A stretch of DNA of 64,000 nucleotides from Silene latifolia (GCF_048544455.1 NC_133530.1:16049748-16113747), one strand, 5' to 3'. Numbered from the stretch's first letter, positions 46,556-59,731 are shown. The notes: generated from the letters alone by a model not told the origin. Made by a program: numbers and translations.

Positions 46556-47665
46556 CAATATCTATCTATCTATCTATATCATCTATATTAATAAATGAAG
46601 CTTTTTTCGAGCGATTGTAGAGAGTCCAATATTTATTAACTACCTAGAATAAATAAATTAGTTTACAAAAATCGGATAATGTGAGATTTGTTATTGATAG
46701 ATGTTGTTGAGTTGTGCACATATTAGAATTGTTATTTTTAATATTAATATGTAGTAGAGTTGTGCACATATTAGAATTTTATATCGTATAGAAGATAACA
46801 ACATTGAGGCAACATGATTATTGTGTGTGTATATATATGGTTTACTGTCTCCAAACTCGCACATCATGCATTAATATGCCCTAAGGCTCTTTTGCAAGAC
46901 AAATCAGTGCCTTTTTTCATCAAAGTAGCTTTTTTGCAAAATGTTTCAGGTAGCTTATTTATTTGGAAGCGTTTGGCAAATAGCATTTTTTAAAATAAGC
47001 TACGAAATGAAATGTTACCTAATGTAGCATTTGACATTTTTGTGACTGATTATATTTTACATACCATTTTTACCCCTTAACATAAATGATAATAATATTA
47101 AACCATGTCTTGTTACGTCTTTTGACCACATATCGCCTACCTTTTCGATTAGTTTGCCAAACAGTTTTAATAAAAATCGATTACCTTATCGATTCTTAAA
47201 TTTATTACCTTTTCACTACCTTTTCAGGTTCGTGAGTATCATTTCAGTTCAGTACCTTTTCAGGTTTCAGTACCTTTTCATCGATTTTGCCAAACAGAGC
47301 CTAACATTTCACATTTTTTTTTTACTTCTTTTTGTTATATTTTCCAGCTTTCTAATTTCCTATCAATTTTATTTTTGTAGGTACGTTACGCAATGGACAA
47401 ACATGGTTCCAATTGAACAACATACATGGAAGACATTGTAATAAACGGTTGAGCTCGGTAAATCAATACGACATGTTGATTATTGTTTGTAAATGACATC
47501 TTATTAGTAATAAAATTGTTACAAATCATGATTAAGAATAAAATGGGTACATTTATTATGTATATAGGTACGAAATTACTATGTCACGATCAACAATAAA
47601 AATGGTACGAAATACAAATAAAAGGGTACAACATTGGTCTCTCAATAACTTAGGCCTGTTCTTTT
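46556..47665. other. CTAT microsatellite and Helitron-like family copy
   Basis: A short CTAT run (46560-46578) precedes TTAATAAATGAAGCTTTTTT and TCGAGCGATTGTAGAGAGTCC. The same words recur at 52140-52180 and, diverged, at 55235-55275, so this is a dispersed family. The rest of the stretch is AT-rich without genes. Confidence 0.45.
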
Positions 47666-47669
47666 GACC

Positions 47670-48140
47670 GAAACTTATCGATCCGAATCGAATCGAACTT
47701 ATAGCATCTCGAATCAATCGAATCGAACTTATAGGATCTCGAATCGAACTTATTGGATTTGAACCGAATCGAACTTATAGGATCTCGAATCGAACGGAAC
47801 TTATAGGATCTCGAATCGAACTTATAGGATTCGAATCGAACTTAACTTAACTTATAGGATCGAAGTTAACTTAAATTAAGTGAGGTATAGGATCCGAATC
47901 GAATCGAATCGAACTTATAGGATCTCGAATCGAACTTATAAGATCTCGAATCGAATCGAACTTATAGGATCTCGAATCGAATCGAACTTATTGGATCTCG
48001 AATCGAACTTATAGGATCTCGAATCGAATCGAATCGAACTTATAAGATCGAAGTGAACTTAAATTAAGTGACTTGATTATAGGATCGAATCGAATCGAAT
48101 CGAACTTATAAGATCCGAAGTGAACTTAAATTAAGTGACT
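47670..48140. repeat. GAATCGAACTTATAGGATC minisatellite
   Basis: Some 20 degenerate copies of a roughly 20-bp unit with core TCGAATCGAACTTATAGGAT, with variable numbers of inserted GAATC pentamers. Two copies of a longer unit with GTGAACTTAAATTAAGTGA close the array. Confidence 0.85.
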
Positions 48141-48790
48141 TGAAGTCCAAAAAAACGGGGGCCTTAGTGAGAGACCGTCTCTCCCAAGTTTTAGTGTTCA
48201 TGAGTGTTTCTTATGGTATGGAGTGCCTTTCATTGTTATTCAAAACATTAGTTTCCACTTTCCCTGTTAATTGATTTTACCATTGTTTTAGCCAACATAT
48301 AAAACTTTCAAGTCCAATTTTGTTAGTTTGAGACTATTAAATTTGTTTGTCGTTGTTCTTGATTCAAACTCTTAATCTTTAGGGCTCACGTTTATTCTGT
48401 TTTCCTTTATACGTACAACCTACGTCATGTAGTCTGATGAAGGTGAAAATTAAATGTTCCAAAAATTAGTATCTTCTAATATTTCTATAAGATATTATTA
48501 TCCTATTTCATATATATTTATGATATGAATAAGTTGGGTTGCGGAAATATTGGGTTTTTACCAAAAGGAGCGCCATTAGACCATTATTATCAAGCTCATT
48601 AGAACAAACAAATAAAAACTCAGTAGTATTATAATACGGGGTACTAACTTTTATTAATCGCATAGTATTCCATAGATAGCGTTGCATAGCCTATGTATAG
48701 AGATACAATTGTTCACGGTTACTTTGTCGGAATTACGATGTATAAAAGCTTTGAAATTCAAAGTTATTTGTAAAGTAGTTTCGTGGAATC

Positions 48791-48791
<1 letters not shown>

Positions 48792-48852
<61 letters not shown>
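48792..48852. repeat. AAT microsatellite
   Basis: About 20 uninterrupted TAA/AAT triplets; the poly-Asn reading frame is an artefact of it. Confidence 0.95.
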
Positions 48853-48853
<1 letters not shown>

Positions 48854-49165
48854 GTTGCTCCTTAAAAAGTTATTCCTCAACTTTGTGAGGGATTTACATT
48901 GTGAAGAATAGTAGTACGAGTTTCGTGGACTCCTATTATATAAACTTTAGCATGTAATAGTATTACTTCCACTATATATCTCTTATTATACCGAATAATA
49001 ATTTTCATCTATTACCGAAACTCTAGCGGGCCGAGATGTCGAATCAAATATTTAATGTATATTATTATATTATTTTACTTTGCACAAATGATGTTAACAA
49101 TCTTTGACGAGGAATAATTTTAGTCTCTATTATGAAACTCTAGCAGTAGGACTACGAGTACTCTT

Positions 49166-51614
49166 TGTAATACCCCGTGTTTTATATATAATCAATTAAA
49201 CGGATATTAATATATATTAATTACTATACATTTTATATATTGCTATTTAAGTCGGGTTAATTATTGAGTCGATAATTACGTTAATTATTTTACTTGACTC
49301 GCGTTGTATCGATCTAAGTTAAGTGAGACGGGTTTAACTGAACGAAGTCACGTTAGCTAATTCTTTTACAACCACGCGGACCCATGACATTTAACCACTT
49401 ACCCAATCACGTTTACCCATGACCCATTTACCATCTAACCTAAACTTTTAACCTATTTACCCTAGCTCTACACAACCCTACTCCCTCAACCCGCCTCCCT
49501 CCTTCATCAACACCAATCATCAGCTTTCACGCAAAACGAGAGAGAGAGAGAGAGAGAGAGAGTATGGGTGTTGGCGGCGCAGCAAGGAAGGCTTTAGGGT
49601 GTTTGACGACGACCGTGGGTGGCCCTGGTGGTTGTGGTGGTGGCGAAAAAGGTAAGAGTTCAACCCTTTCCTCTGATTTCGCATTTCTGTCGAGTTGATT
49701 GGTTGTTGTTTCGTGTCTTAGGGAAGGGATAAGGGTGGTTGGCGTCGGGGTATATGGGTAGGGTGGTTAGTGACGAGTGTAGTGGTGGTGGTTATGGTGG
49801 TTTTGGGTGGTGGTAGTGGCAGAGAGAGGTGGCGCGACGAGAGGTAGCAGACGGGTTTTAAACAGGGGATTTTCGGGGCGGTTTAGAATGGCTAGGTTGG
49901 GGTGGCACCACCGTGGACTAGGGGAGGTCGAGACAGGCGGTACCACCGTGTGCAGGTTCGTGGGTGACGGCGAGCGGTCGGTGGTGAGTTAGCGGTAGGA
50001 GGTGTTGGCTGCGGTGGTGGTAAGGAGAGAACATGAGGTGTTTGGTGAGGCGTGGTGGTGAACCAGGCCAAATGGCGGCGCTGGTTTGACTCGCGGCGGA
50101 GTCGACCCAGTGGTGGGGGTGGTCGTTGGTGGCTCGGGTCGGTGTGGGGGATTGGGTCAGTGGTGACACGGCCTCGTGGTGGCGCGTGGGAGCGTGTGGC
50201 GCGTGGGAAGGCGGTGTTGATGACGGGTTGCTTTAGTGTTGAAACGGGTTTTTGTCATTGTTTAATCGTTAGAATTCGTTAAGTTATCGTATTCTTAATT
50301 AATTAATTAATTCATTCCCGAGTGCATTAAAATAATTAAAGACGGGTTTTGAGTCGGGCTACTCGAATTGTTCAATGTTGATTCGGGTCTTCTTAAATCG
50401 TTTAATTGTTTAATCTTTTATTTATCATATTAGTTATTCAATTTAATTCCCGAGTCAGTTAAGTAATTCAAGTCGGGTTTGTTAAAATGAAAAGTTACTA
50501 TATCGGGAAAGTTTCCATTTTAAGAAATTCTACTTTAGTAACTTCCTATGTTGGGAAGTTGGGTCAAATACTAATCGGGGTATTTAGTTATCAGTTGGGC
50601 ATAAGTTTGGTGTCGGGATTGTATTTCGGAAAGCTTCTATTTTGGGAGATTTCTATATTTAGTAGTTAGTAATTATAAATATTATGATTGTTTTAGGTGA
50701 CGGATTCGTGAAGGATCGATAATCAAATTCGTTGCTTTATGTTCGGACTGCTTGAAAGCGCTTAATGGATTTTGGCACTTTGAGGTAGGGAAATACACTT
50801 GACCTATTATCGTTGTTGGTGAATTGTGTTGACGTGATTCATGGTTGTTGGTTTACGTGATGATTCATATACGGGAAGGTGTTTGACTGAATTGATTGTA
50901 TTGAGTATGATATCACCACATCGGGTAACCGGCATGATTTCATGATTTATCAGTTCGGTGATTTATATACATTGTGTTGCATTAATTTCTTTTGAGCATT
51001 CATATGCATTGGAGATGGAGGATGTTGTGGTGGTGTGGTGTGGTGATGACGATGTTGTGATAAGGCCCGGGCGGGTTTCGCAGACTTGCCCTGGTGTCCT
51101 CACAAGGTGCGCAGATCGGCTACGGTCGATATATATAGTCTCTAGTCTACGGGGGATCGGTATGGTGGGTTGTCCGGGGTATGAGATATGAGATATGAGT
51201 TGAGATGGAGATGGTGGTGACGGAGGAGCATGCATATCATATTATGTTGTTTTTATTGTTTCCCTACTCAACCTCGTGGTTGACCCTGTGTATTCGTGAA
51301 CACTTGTGATGACCCAAATATTGGCGGCGGACTTGACGAGGTTAAGAGATAGAATCGGGAGAGTGGATGGGCGTGAGACACTGGATCGACGACTTAGTAG
51401 CTAGATCATCATCTAGAAGACTTTCACTTTTATTTATGTTAGTTCTTTGTAATTTGACGTAAAAGAGGTTTTGTAATAATTAAGTTAAAGTAATTATATA
51501 ATTCTGCCTTGGAGTTTAATTTGTTATTCACTACCTCGGGAAACCGAGATGGTAACAGTCCGGTTTATTAGGGAATGTCTTGCTAAAGGCTCCTTCATAA
51601 ACCGGGGTGTTACA
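49166..51614 (+). repeat. Tekay/Del-like gypsy 5' LTR (2.45 kb)
   Basis: Begins TGTAATACCCCG and ends GGGGTGTTACA, perfectly inverted LTR ends, followed three bases later by a TGGTATCAGAGC primer site. The size and TGTAATACCCC terminus fit the Tekay/Del chromoviruses. It contains a GA microsatellite (49538-49562) and a GC-rich GGTGGTGG segment (49570-50250) whose open frames are not genes. No 3' LTR or pol is present, so only the 5' end of the element survives. Confidence 0.8.
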
Positions 51615-51617
51615 AAG

Positions 51618-51629
51618 TGGTATCAGAGC
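51618..51629 (+). promoter_or_regulatory. Primer binding site of the Tekay-like element
   Basis: TGGTATCAGAGC, complementary to initiator Met tRNA in plant retroelements, three bases after the LTR end. Confidence 0.85.
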
Positions 51630-52131
51630 GAACGATCCTCAAGCCTAAACCAATGAACCCAATGAACATAGGAAGAGTCTAAATAAAATGAACCCCGAGA
51701 TAGAACTGTTAGGAGCACACTAAGGTAAGGTATGAGTTAGGGGCCCCCTCACACCGAACAGCCCTCTCGGTTTGACCCAGGAAACCCCGAGTGTATATGA
51801 GAGAAAGGGTAGAAAAGTTGCTTGAGGTTGAACATGAAATTCCTATATCATTGCCTAAGTGTTCACTGATTGATACATTGATTATTGCATAAAAGAGTTG
51901 ATGTATACCTTGAGATCCATATATTCTAACCATTCTGCAGGACAACGCTACGGTAAGTATTTTGTATGAATGATGACGTGATCATATGATGTTGTGGAAA
52001 TAAGAAATAAATTTTCGAGTTCAGGTTAATAATCAATGAAGTGTTGTGGTAGTCGTGAGCGTGAAAATAATTGCAAATTGATGATATACATCTGGGTGGA
52101 TGTTGAATAATGTGTTGATAGTACTACTATG
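51630..52131 (+). other. Internal leader of the truncated Tekay-like element
   Basis: Continues from the primer site without gag domain and is cut near 52131 by a Helitron-like 5' end (TCTAGTATATTAATAAAGG). Confidence 0.5.
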
Positions 52132-55100
52132 TCTAGTATATTAATAAAGGAAGCTTTTTTCGAGCGATTATAGAGAATCCAACTTTTATAAACTACCTAC
52201 CCTATATTTAATTCAACAAGATAATAGCCAATTTTGTAGATAAAATTTAGCTTCCATTGAAACTCTACTATGGTTGGTTTATGGTTGCACAATCCCGGGT
52301 GAATTAGATTTGTATTAAGCATACAACTCTATTAAAAAAAACTATCGACATACACCGTCTAATGTATTCCGTATAAGATCTACTATTTACGTATATATAC
52401 ACACTTAGGGGTCGTTTGGTTCAACAATTTGAAATGGAATGGAATGGAGTTTGATAGTATGGTGGTATGGGGTTCTAAATCCATACTTGCAAAATCTTGT
52501 TTGGTTCATCATAAGTTATAGAAGGATGGGAATGGAGTTTGAATCCAAGGGGGAAAGGTGGGTATGGGGTTCCAAGGGGTTGGGGTGGAGTTAGAATCCA
52601 TTGGGTATCTAACTCTATTCCAAATCACCCCAACCAAACAATGGAATGGACTAAATCCATTCCATTCCATTCCAATATATCCAACCAAACACCCCCTTAG
52701 GAAGAACAAAGAAAAAACCGTCAATTTATGTAACGCTTTTTTTTCTTTGCTTTTTTGTATATATGCCCTTTGATTATAATTCAGAGACTACTATATTGCT
52801 ATCGGTTTTATTGCCCGAAATTTCAGATTATTTTCGAGAATTTGATATTTTAGTTTTTTCCTTGCATTTATTGCTATAGTTTCATTATTGCATTATCAGA
52901 ATTTAATTATATGTGTGACATCTGTTTTTCATTTTTCAGGATTATTCGGGTAATTCGACGGTTATGGCTAGATACTCCTAATTTTGAAACTGAAGTTTTT
53001 CGAGCGATTACATAGAGCCCTAAGTTTTGAGAAAGACTTTCGAGCAATAATATTAGAGACTCGCTTTTTAAACTACTGAAACGTAAAGGTATTAATTTTG
53101 TGCCGGAATTAGTTATTTTTTTTAATTTTTTTTTTCGCACACTCGCTTAGCAATTCTACGAATATGGAGCAAATTATCGCTTTAATTTTATAAGAAAAAC
53201 CGATTGTAAAAAAAGAAATTATCGCTCCGGTCATTTAAAAAAAACAATTTAATAAAATAATCCGTAGTAGCTAATATGCACGTCAACACTACACAAAAAG
53301 TATTATGTATATCTGTTGGCATATTAGCTTATGAATTTGTATATTTATCGAATTATTCTTATGATCATGACACAAAAAGAATAGTATGATTTTCTTATTG
53401 GAAAAATGACGAATAGAAGTGCATAAATTCATTCACTTGAAGAGTTAAAACCAAACCCAAAAAGTTTCTATGAAAATCACTCAAAGCATTATGCTTACAA
53501 AACAAAGAACATGTGCTGATATGCGACATACCTTAACAAACATGAGAGCAATTTGGAAATTTTGTGGCGGTGAAGAAACTGATTTTGTGGGAGGAGTTAA
53601 GAGGTTGAGTGACGGAATCCGGAGATTTTAGGGTTTTGTCATTTGTGTAATGAGATGTGATGACGACTGAATGTGAGAGGAGGCTAATGGAAAATCGATT
53701 TGATGGGCATGTTTGGGAAGTTGGGAACTAATGTGTATTTTCTTTTTCTTATTTTTGTAAAAAAATTATACCGGTCAAAAACCGTTTATCTAATTTGGTT
53801 TTTATCCGACCCGGAAACGATCCGATTTTCAACAAACCATATTATATATGCGGAACTTCGTATTGTATATATAGAAATTCGTATAATTTAAACCATATAC
53901 CATATCGTATCCGTATAACAAACTTTGTGTCTCAAGTGTAATATTAATGTTTGTTAATAGTCTAATCGTTAGAAAGCATTAAAAAAAACACTTTATATGG
54001 ATATCAAATTGGTTGAGCACGATGAAACGTCAAATAGTACACTTCAAACACTAATCTCCTACCATTACTCATTACGGAGTAATTAATCCGAGAAACACAT
54101 GACGAAATTTATTGAGAACAATTTTCTACAATTTTCTACAAGCTATTTCAAATTGAGAGGTGAGGTCGGTGATTGGAGGGGGTATTTGACATGTAGTACA
54201 ATTGTAATGGATAAATTTTCTACGTATGTGATAGAGTTCCAAGTTTGAGTGTATCGTGAATGTGATAACACATTTTTTATCGACTTAAGCCGTCTGAAAG
54301 GAGCTGAATTGAGCCGAGCTGAGGTGAACTTAATTGAATGAAACTGAGCTAAATTGAATGGAGTTGAAGTAAGAGTTAACTTGTGAAGAGGTGAGTTGAA
54401 CTGAACTAAATAAAACAAAAATAAATTGAACTGAAATTAAGTCAGAAAGAATAAGACATAAGTCTCTTAAAAAAGCGTATTATATTTTAATAGTGTGGGA
54501 CATAGCAAAAATTACTCTTAAAAACACAAAAAAATAAAAATAAATAATTACCACTATTATAAGAGAGGTCTCACTCACATAAGCATAATTGAGACTTGAG
54601 AGGGACCATCTTAGGAGAATTTGTTTTAGTGATATGACAACATAGATAATTTCCGTTTATTAATAAGAGTTTAATTTATAAATAAAATGTTATTCATTAT
54701 TTTTTTTAAAAAAAAAAAAAGAGAAGAAAGAGAAATCAACAAAATTGTATCAACACTACAATTTAGTTGCGCACTCAAAATTTTGGACACTAATCCATTG
54801 TAATTTGCTAAAATTGAAATTTTTTGTCATACTAGGTGAGAAAACTATGAAGAATATTGCAGTTTCAATGAATAGCGAACCACAACAAGTGATGAATATA
54901 ATAAAGAAAAGAAATGTAAAATCCAATCAAAATGGCGCCTCAAAGACCACCCAAAAATAGAAGTTATCTTTGGGTTGGATTAGAGGGAGTTATTCTTTTA
55001 GTTTACAGTATATATGATTTTAATATAAAAAAATCGCCAAGCAATATACGATATCATTTTAACATAGAGTTTATTACGGGGTATGTTTTACATTATAAAT

Positions 55101-55233
55101 CCTATTGTAAACCATGATTCTAATAAAAAAAAGTCGAAGTCATAGTTTTTTTCATGATATTGTCAATCATACAGAAAATTAAACGAAACAATATTACTTC
55201 TAGGCCCGTGCATCGCACGGGCATTAAATCTAG
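52132..55233 (+). mobile_element. Helitron-like segment with 3' hairpin and CTAG end
   Basis: The 3' end is convincing: GCCCGTGCATCGCACGGGC (55204-55222) forms an 8-bp stem with a 3-nt loop, followed by ATTAAAT and CTAG (55230-55233), then T. The start at TCTAGTATATTAATAAAGG (52132) is tentative, chosen because related starts occur at 46575 and 55229. No Rep/helicase is encoded, so it would be non-autonomous. Confidence 0.5.
52408..52696. mobile_element. Tourist-like MITE (PIF/Harbinger)
   Basis: 289 bp with ends GGGGTCGTTTGGTT and AACCAAACACCCCC as terminal inverted repeats, and TTA on both sides (52405-52407 and 52697-52699). The interior is rich in GGAATGGAATGG and its complement. Confidence 0.85.
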
Positions 55234-55311
55234 TATATATATAAAAGAGGCTTTTTTCAGGCCATTCTAGAGACTCCAACTTTAATGAAACACGTTAAAT
55301 AGATAAATAAT

Positions 55312-55507
55312 AAAGAAATTAAAAAAAATATTAATGATAACATTTAAATAAGATAGAGATTAAAATAGAAAAAAAAAGAAATTAAAAAAAATATTAATGA
55401 TAACATTTAAACAAGATAGAGATTAAAACAGGAAAAAAATAAAGAAATTAAAAAAAATATTAATGATAACATTTAAATAAGATAGAGATTAAAACAGAAA
55501 AAAAAAA
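55312..55507. repeat. Three-copy 62-64-bp tandem repeat
   Basis: AAATATTAATGATAACATTT and AGATAGAGATTAAAA recur three times (about 55321, 55386, 55449) with few substitutions. Confidence 0.85.
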
Positions 55508-56508
55508 GTAGTAATGTTGTGTTTAGTGTTTACCACCGTAGGAAAATCACCCAATTTTCTAAGCACATGCAACAATGGAGGTCACTTTGCTGAAAATTCT
55601 CTACAAAAAGGTCTGTACTCCTAATTTCAACATAATTACATAATAAATAAATAGATTAATGTAAAATAGATAAGATTCAAAAAGAATGAACAAATAAATT
55701 AATGTAAAATAGATAAGATTAAAAAAATGTATTTCTATCAATATCTATCCATGGAAGTTGTTCCACGGTTACCGATGGACTACCAAACAAAATACTATAT
55801 TGATTAATAATATATTAGGAAGAATTATGTATGATTTCAAACACAAGAATACTATATTGTATTGATTAATAATATGAAGAAGAGTTAGATATGACTTCAA
55901 ATACATATATAGCCTTACTATATAAATTCTTTCTTCATCTTTTTCTTTTTCTTTTCTTGCATGCTACATGACCTCTTTGTTTATATCGTGTGTATATTAA
56001 TTATTTGTATATGAATTGTAAGGAGGGGCATAGGGGCATAATTGAACTCATTTTGTTTCAACTGTCAAGCAAAGTTTGCGCATGGCTAGGGCTTCTACTT
56101 ATTTCTTCCTCATGCAAAGTTCATACTCCATAGTAGCTTATTCAAGGAGACGTTCTTCAGCCATGCATGAATTTGTTGGAATCAATTTCGCGTCACCGTG
56201 CAATTTTATTAAGAAATTTGATTTGATTTCCGTAAGATGTTTTATTATCACATTTTGGTTGAAAGTTGAGTGCATTTTAAATCGTTTCGCTCATTTATGG
56301 GCAAAAAGTGTACGTGTATTCTTAGCATTGCAGTGGCACATCGAAGATGGGTATATGGTCATTAGCGCAAATCGATCTTAAGTTAAAAAGGCACTTATGT
56401 CACATAAATAATAAAATGATGAATTTTAAAAGCAAGAGTTTTAGTAGAATTATATATGCACTAATACTCTTCAAGTTGTGCTACTCTTCAAATTGTATAG
56501 TCTACTGG
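55508..56508. other. AT-rich segment, no gene
   Basis: The plus-strand frame 56076-56381 (101 codons, MRMARASTYFFLMQSSYSIV) has no recognised domain; I do not call it. Confidence 0.4.
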
Positions 56509-56513
56509 AATAC

Positions 56514-56691
56514 TGATAGGAATTGAAGCACATGAATCGTATGTTTCTCATTCACAATCAAAACATTATATAATACCAGTGGTTCCTATACTTTAGGAAG
56601 ACTTAATCAAAATGATATGATTACGATATTATGACGATATTATACCGATATGATATGCTAACAATATTATTACGATATATTACGTCTAATA
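56514..56691 (-). repeat. 3' LTR of copia element 2
   Basis: 178 bp, preceded on the minus strand by the polypurine tract GAGGGAGGG (56692-56700). Confidence 0.92.
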
Positions 56692-56698
56692 CCCTCCC

Positions 56699-57298
56699 TC
56701 AAACTGGAGCATGTAGATCGAGAATGCCCAGTTTGCGAAGAAGATAGTGGAACTGACGAGCACCCAAAGGTTTGGTAAACAAATCGTCAACTTGTTCAGC
56801 TGTAGAGACATGAGATGTTTGTATGAGCCCTTCTGTGATCGCATCCCGAACAAAGTGACAATCAATTTCAATATGCTTGCTTCGTTCATGAAAAACAGGG
56901 TTTCGGGCAAGATGGAGAGCCGACTGGCTATCGCAAAACAGGCGCATGGGGGAGGATAAGGGAACATCCAGACTAGCAAGAAGGCCTTTAAGCCATTTTA
57001 ACTCACAAACAACAGCGGCCATAGAACGGTACTCTGCTTCCGAAGATGATAATGAAACAGTGTGTTGCTTTTTCGTCTTCCAGGACACGGGAGAGTCCCC
57101 GAGATATACGAACCAACCCGTCACGGAGCGACGAGTCAAGGGGCAAGAACCATAGTCAGAGTCACACCAGCCAGACACCACGAAATCACTGTCAGAGCGT
57201 AACAAAATACCTTGACCCGGACTCCCTTTGAGGTAACGAACAACACGCAAAGCGGCCTCCATGTGAGCTTCACGTGGATGATGAAGAAATTGGGACAA
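56699..57298 (-). pseudogene. copia element 2 RNase H
   Basis: 200 codons with HMEAALRVVRYLKGSPGQG, CDSDYGSCPLTRRSVTG, SSSEAEYRSMA, CDSQSALHLARNPVFH and LGARQFHYLLRKLGI, the copia RNase H. A frameshift near 57300 separates it from RT (YRRLVGRLVYLAVTR lies in the upstream frame). Confidence 0.9.
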
Positions 57299-58296
57299 AA
57301 TATGAACAAAGAAAGGACAGTCCGAGTGACGGCAAGATACACGAGTCGACCAACCAATCTTCTATAACGTTCAGGTTCAGCCAAGGGAGGACTGTGATCA
57401 ACACTAAGATGATGATTAACTTCCATTGGTGTAGAAGCGGGTTTAGCGCCCAAGAGGCCTGTTTCGGTCAAAATGTCAAGGGTATACTTTCGCTGATTTA
57501 GAAAAATTCCTTCGGCACTACGCGCTACTTCAAGACCGAGGAAATATTTTAAAGGACCTAAATCCTTCATTTTGAAACAGCGGTGTAAATATTCCTTGAA
57601 CACTGAAATGGCAGCTGAATCATTCCCGGCAATAACAAGGTCGTCTACATAAATTAAGACATGTAACCGTACCTCATTCTTTGAATAAGTAAAGAGTGAA
57701 TAATCCGAGTAAGAGTGACAAAACCCATAATCTCGGAGAGCGCCTGCTAGTTTAGCAAACCAGCAGCGAGGAGCTTGTCGAAGACCATATAAGGATTTCT
57801 TCAACCTGCAAACCTTGCCTTCATGACCACGACTAAACCCGGGAGGAAGTTTCATATAAACTTCTTCGCTTAAGTCCCCATGTAAAAAAGCATTGTGAAC
57901 ATCCATCTGATGTAATTCCCACCCCCTCACAGCTGCAACAGCAAGAAAGGTTCGTATAGTGACCATTTTAACAACCGGAGCGAACGTTTCCCCATAATCG
58001 AGGCCCTCCACTTGATGATTACCGAATACAACAAGACGAGCTTTTAACCTTTCAATGGAACCATCGGACTTATATTTGATTTTATAAACCCAACGGCAAC
58101 CAAGAGCTTTCTTATCAGGAGGGAGATCAAGAGAGCTCCCAAGTGCCATTGGTCTCAAGTGCATCGATCTCTTCTTGCATTGCACGACACCACCCATCAT
58201 CACGGATCGCGATTTTGAAAGATGGGGGTTCGACACCTGCAGTAATGGCTGCGAGAAAAGATTTGTGTCGACGAGAAAATTTGTGACAATTAACAT
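57136..58296 (-). pseudogene. copia element 2 reverse transcriptase
   Basis: Carries CRWVYKIKYKSDGSIERLKA, QMDVHNAFLHGDLSEEVYMK, the active site YVDDLVIAG and LKYFLGLEVARSAEGIFLN. The first 60 or so codons of the open frame are out of frame with the protein; the real junction with integrase is a frameshift near 58130-58140. Confidence 0.9.
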
Positions 58297-59668
58297 AATT
58301 TGCTAAGGTGTAAGGAGTACCTGAGGGCGATGAAGGAGAGCGCGGTGAGCTTGATGGAGATGGACTGTCGATGGAGTCGAGAACATAGTCGCGCATTCTG
58401 GAATTAGGCATTTTTATCCGATGACCGCGGCCGAGTCTAGCCTCAATTAAAGAGTCAGCAACGTTTGGTTGTGCATTAGTGGGTTCGGTGGTAATATGTT
58501 CATCAGTGGGTTCGGTGGTAATTTGTTCATCAGTCCTAGCGGCAGCCGTGACTTCATCAATGACTTCAGACGAAGTGGGTGGACCCGCGGAAGAAGGAAT
58601 GTGCGGCTGATCATGAAACTCATCAGCACATGGAAGAAGAGGAGGGTCCACATGATTGGGAGGACTACTGGAGTCAATAAACGGGAAGGAATCCTCATAA
58701 AAGGACACATCACGAGACACACTAAATGTTTCGTTTTCGAGATCGTAAACTCTCCATCCCTTTTTATTATGAGGATAGCCAAGAAATATACACTTGCGGC
58801 TACGTGGTTCAAATTTGTCACCCCGAGTTTTTTGATTATGGACAAAACAAAGACAACCGAAAACCCGTAAATTTGCATAAGAAGGAGGTGCTCCCAATAG
58901 AACCTCATAAGGTGTCTTGTGATCAAGAAGAGCGGAAGGTGTTCGATTAATTAAGTATGCTGCAGTAAGTATGGACTCACCCCAAAACTTTTTAGGTAAA
59001 TTACCTTGAAAGAGTAAGGCCCGAGCTACGTTGAGAATATGTCGATGCTTACGTTCGACGCGCCCATTTTGTTGAGGCGTGCCGACACAAGCCGTCTGAA
59101 ATTTTATACCATGCTGCAAAAAATATTCCGCCATAGAATTAAACTCAGTCCCGTTATCGCTGCGCACCACTTTTACCTGTTTAGAAAATTGTGTCTGAAC
59201 CATGTTTAAAAAATGCATGAACATGCCGGTGACCTCTGTTTTATCTAGCAGTAAATAAACCCAAACAGATCGTGAGCGATCATCCACAATAGTTAAAAAA
59301 TACTTGGCACCGCAAGATGAGGGGGTGCGATACGGACCCCAAAGATCACAATGAATCAAATGAAAAATTTCAGTAGCAATGTTGTCACTTAAATCGAAAC
59401 TAGCACGAGTTTGTTTGGCAAGGTGGCACACGTCACACACCGAGCCTTTATTCAAATTAACAGGACAAGCTAAAGGAATGAATTTAACCACTTTATCCCC
59501 TGGATGACCAAGTCGACGATGCCACAAGCTAAAGGAATCCTCGTAGTTGGCACTTGTTAATTTGACATTAGAGATGTTAATACTTGGAACATCATGTGAA
59601 CCAAGAAAATAGGGAGAAGGAGGGTCAATCTTGAATACAGTTGAGGAAATTTGGTCGTCACCTGCCAT
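58127..59668 (-). pseudogene. copia element 2 gag start fused to integrase
   Basis: Starts MAGDDQISSTVF and shows a gag N-terminus (DPPSPYFLGSHDVPS, VKLTSANY). It then passes directly into the GAG-pre-integrase zinc finger (LWHRRLGHPG, CDVCHLAKQ) and integrase core (HCDLWGPY, VRSDNGTEF, NGRVERKHR). Most of gag, the zinc knuckle and all of protease are missing with the frame kept, a deletion of well over a kilobase relative to copia element 1. The ORF ends NGTWELS at the frameshift into RT. Confidence 0.9.
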
Positions 59669-59718
59669 GGAGAAAGCGAGGGACGACAGTTAGGTTTTTA
59701 GAGAAAATTTTTGTGATT

Positions 59719-59731
59719 GGCTCTGATACCA
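59719..59731 (-). promoter_or_regulatory. Primer binding site of copia element 2
   Basis: TGGTATCAGAGCC on the minus strand directly follows the LTR end CCTATCA; the canonical initiator-Met-tRNA site. Confidence 0.9.

Noticed and set aside
48682-48888. Poly-Asn frame
   Set aside because: Translation of the AAT microsatellite.
49570-50282. GC-rich open frames on both strands (such as 49807-49992, 50052-50282, 49918-50169)
   Set aside because: They lie inside a 2.45-kb LTR bounded by TGTAATACCCC/GGGGTGTTACA and have low-complexity GGTGG composition; no domain.
53700-54418. Short frames in the Helitron-like segment
   Set aside because: Low complexity (GAGCTGAATTGA-like degenerate repeats at 54296-54440) and no Rep/helicase motif.
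56076-56381. 101-codon plus-strand frame next to copia element 2
   Set aside because: No domain, no promoter or splice support, composition like surrounding AT-rich DNA.
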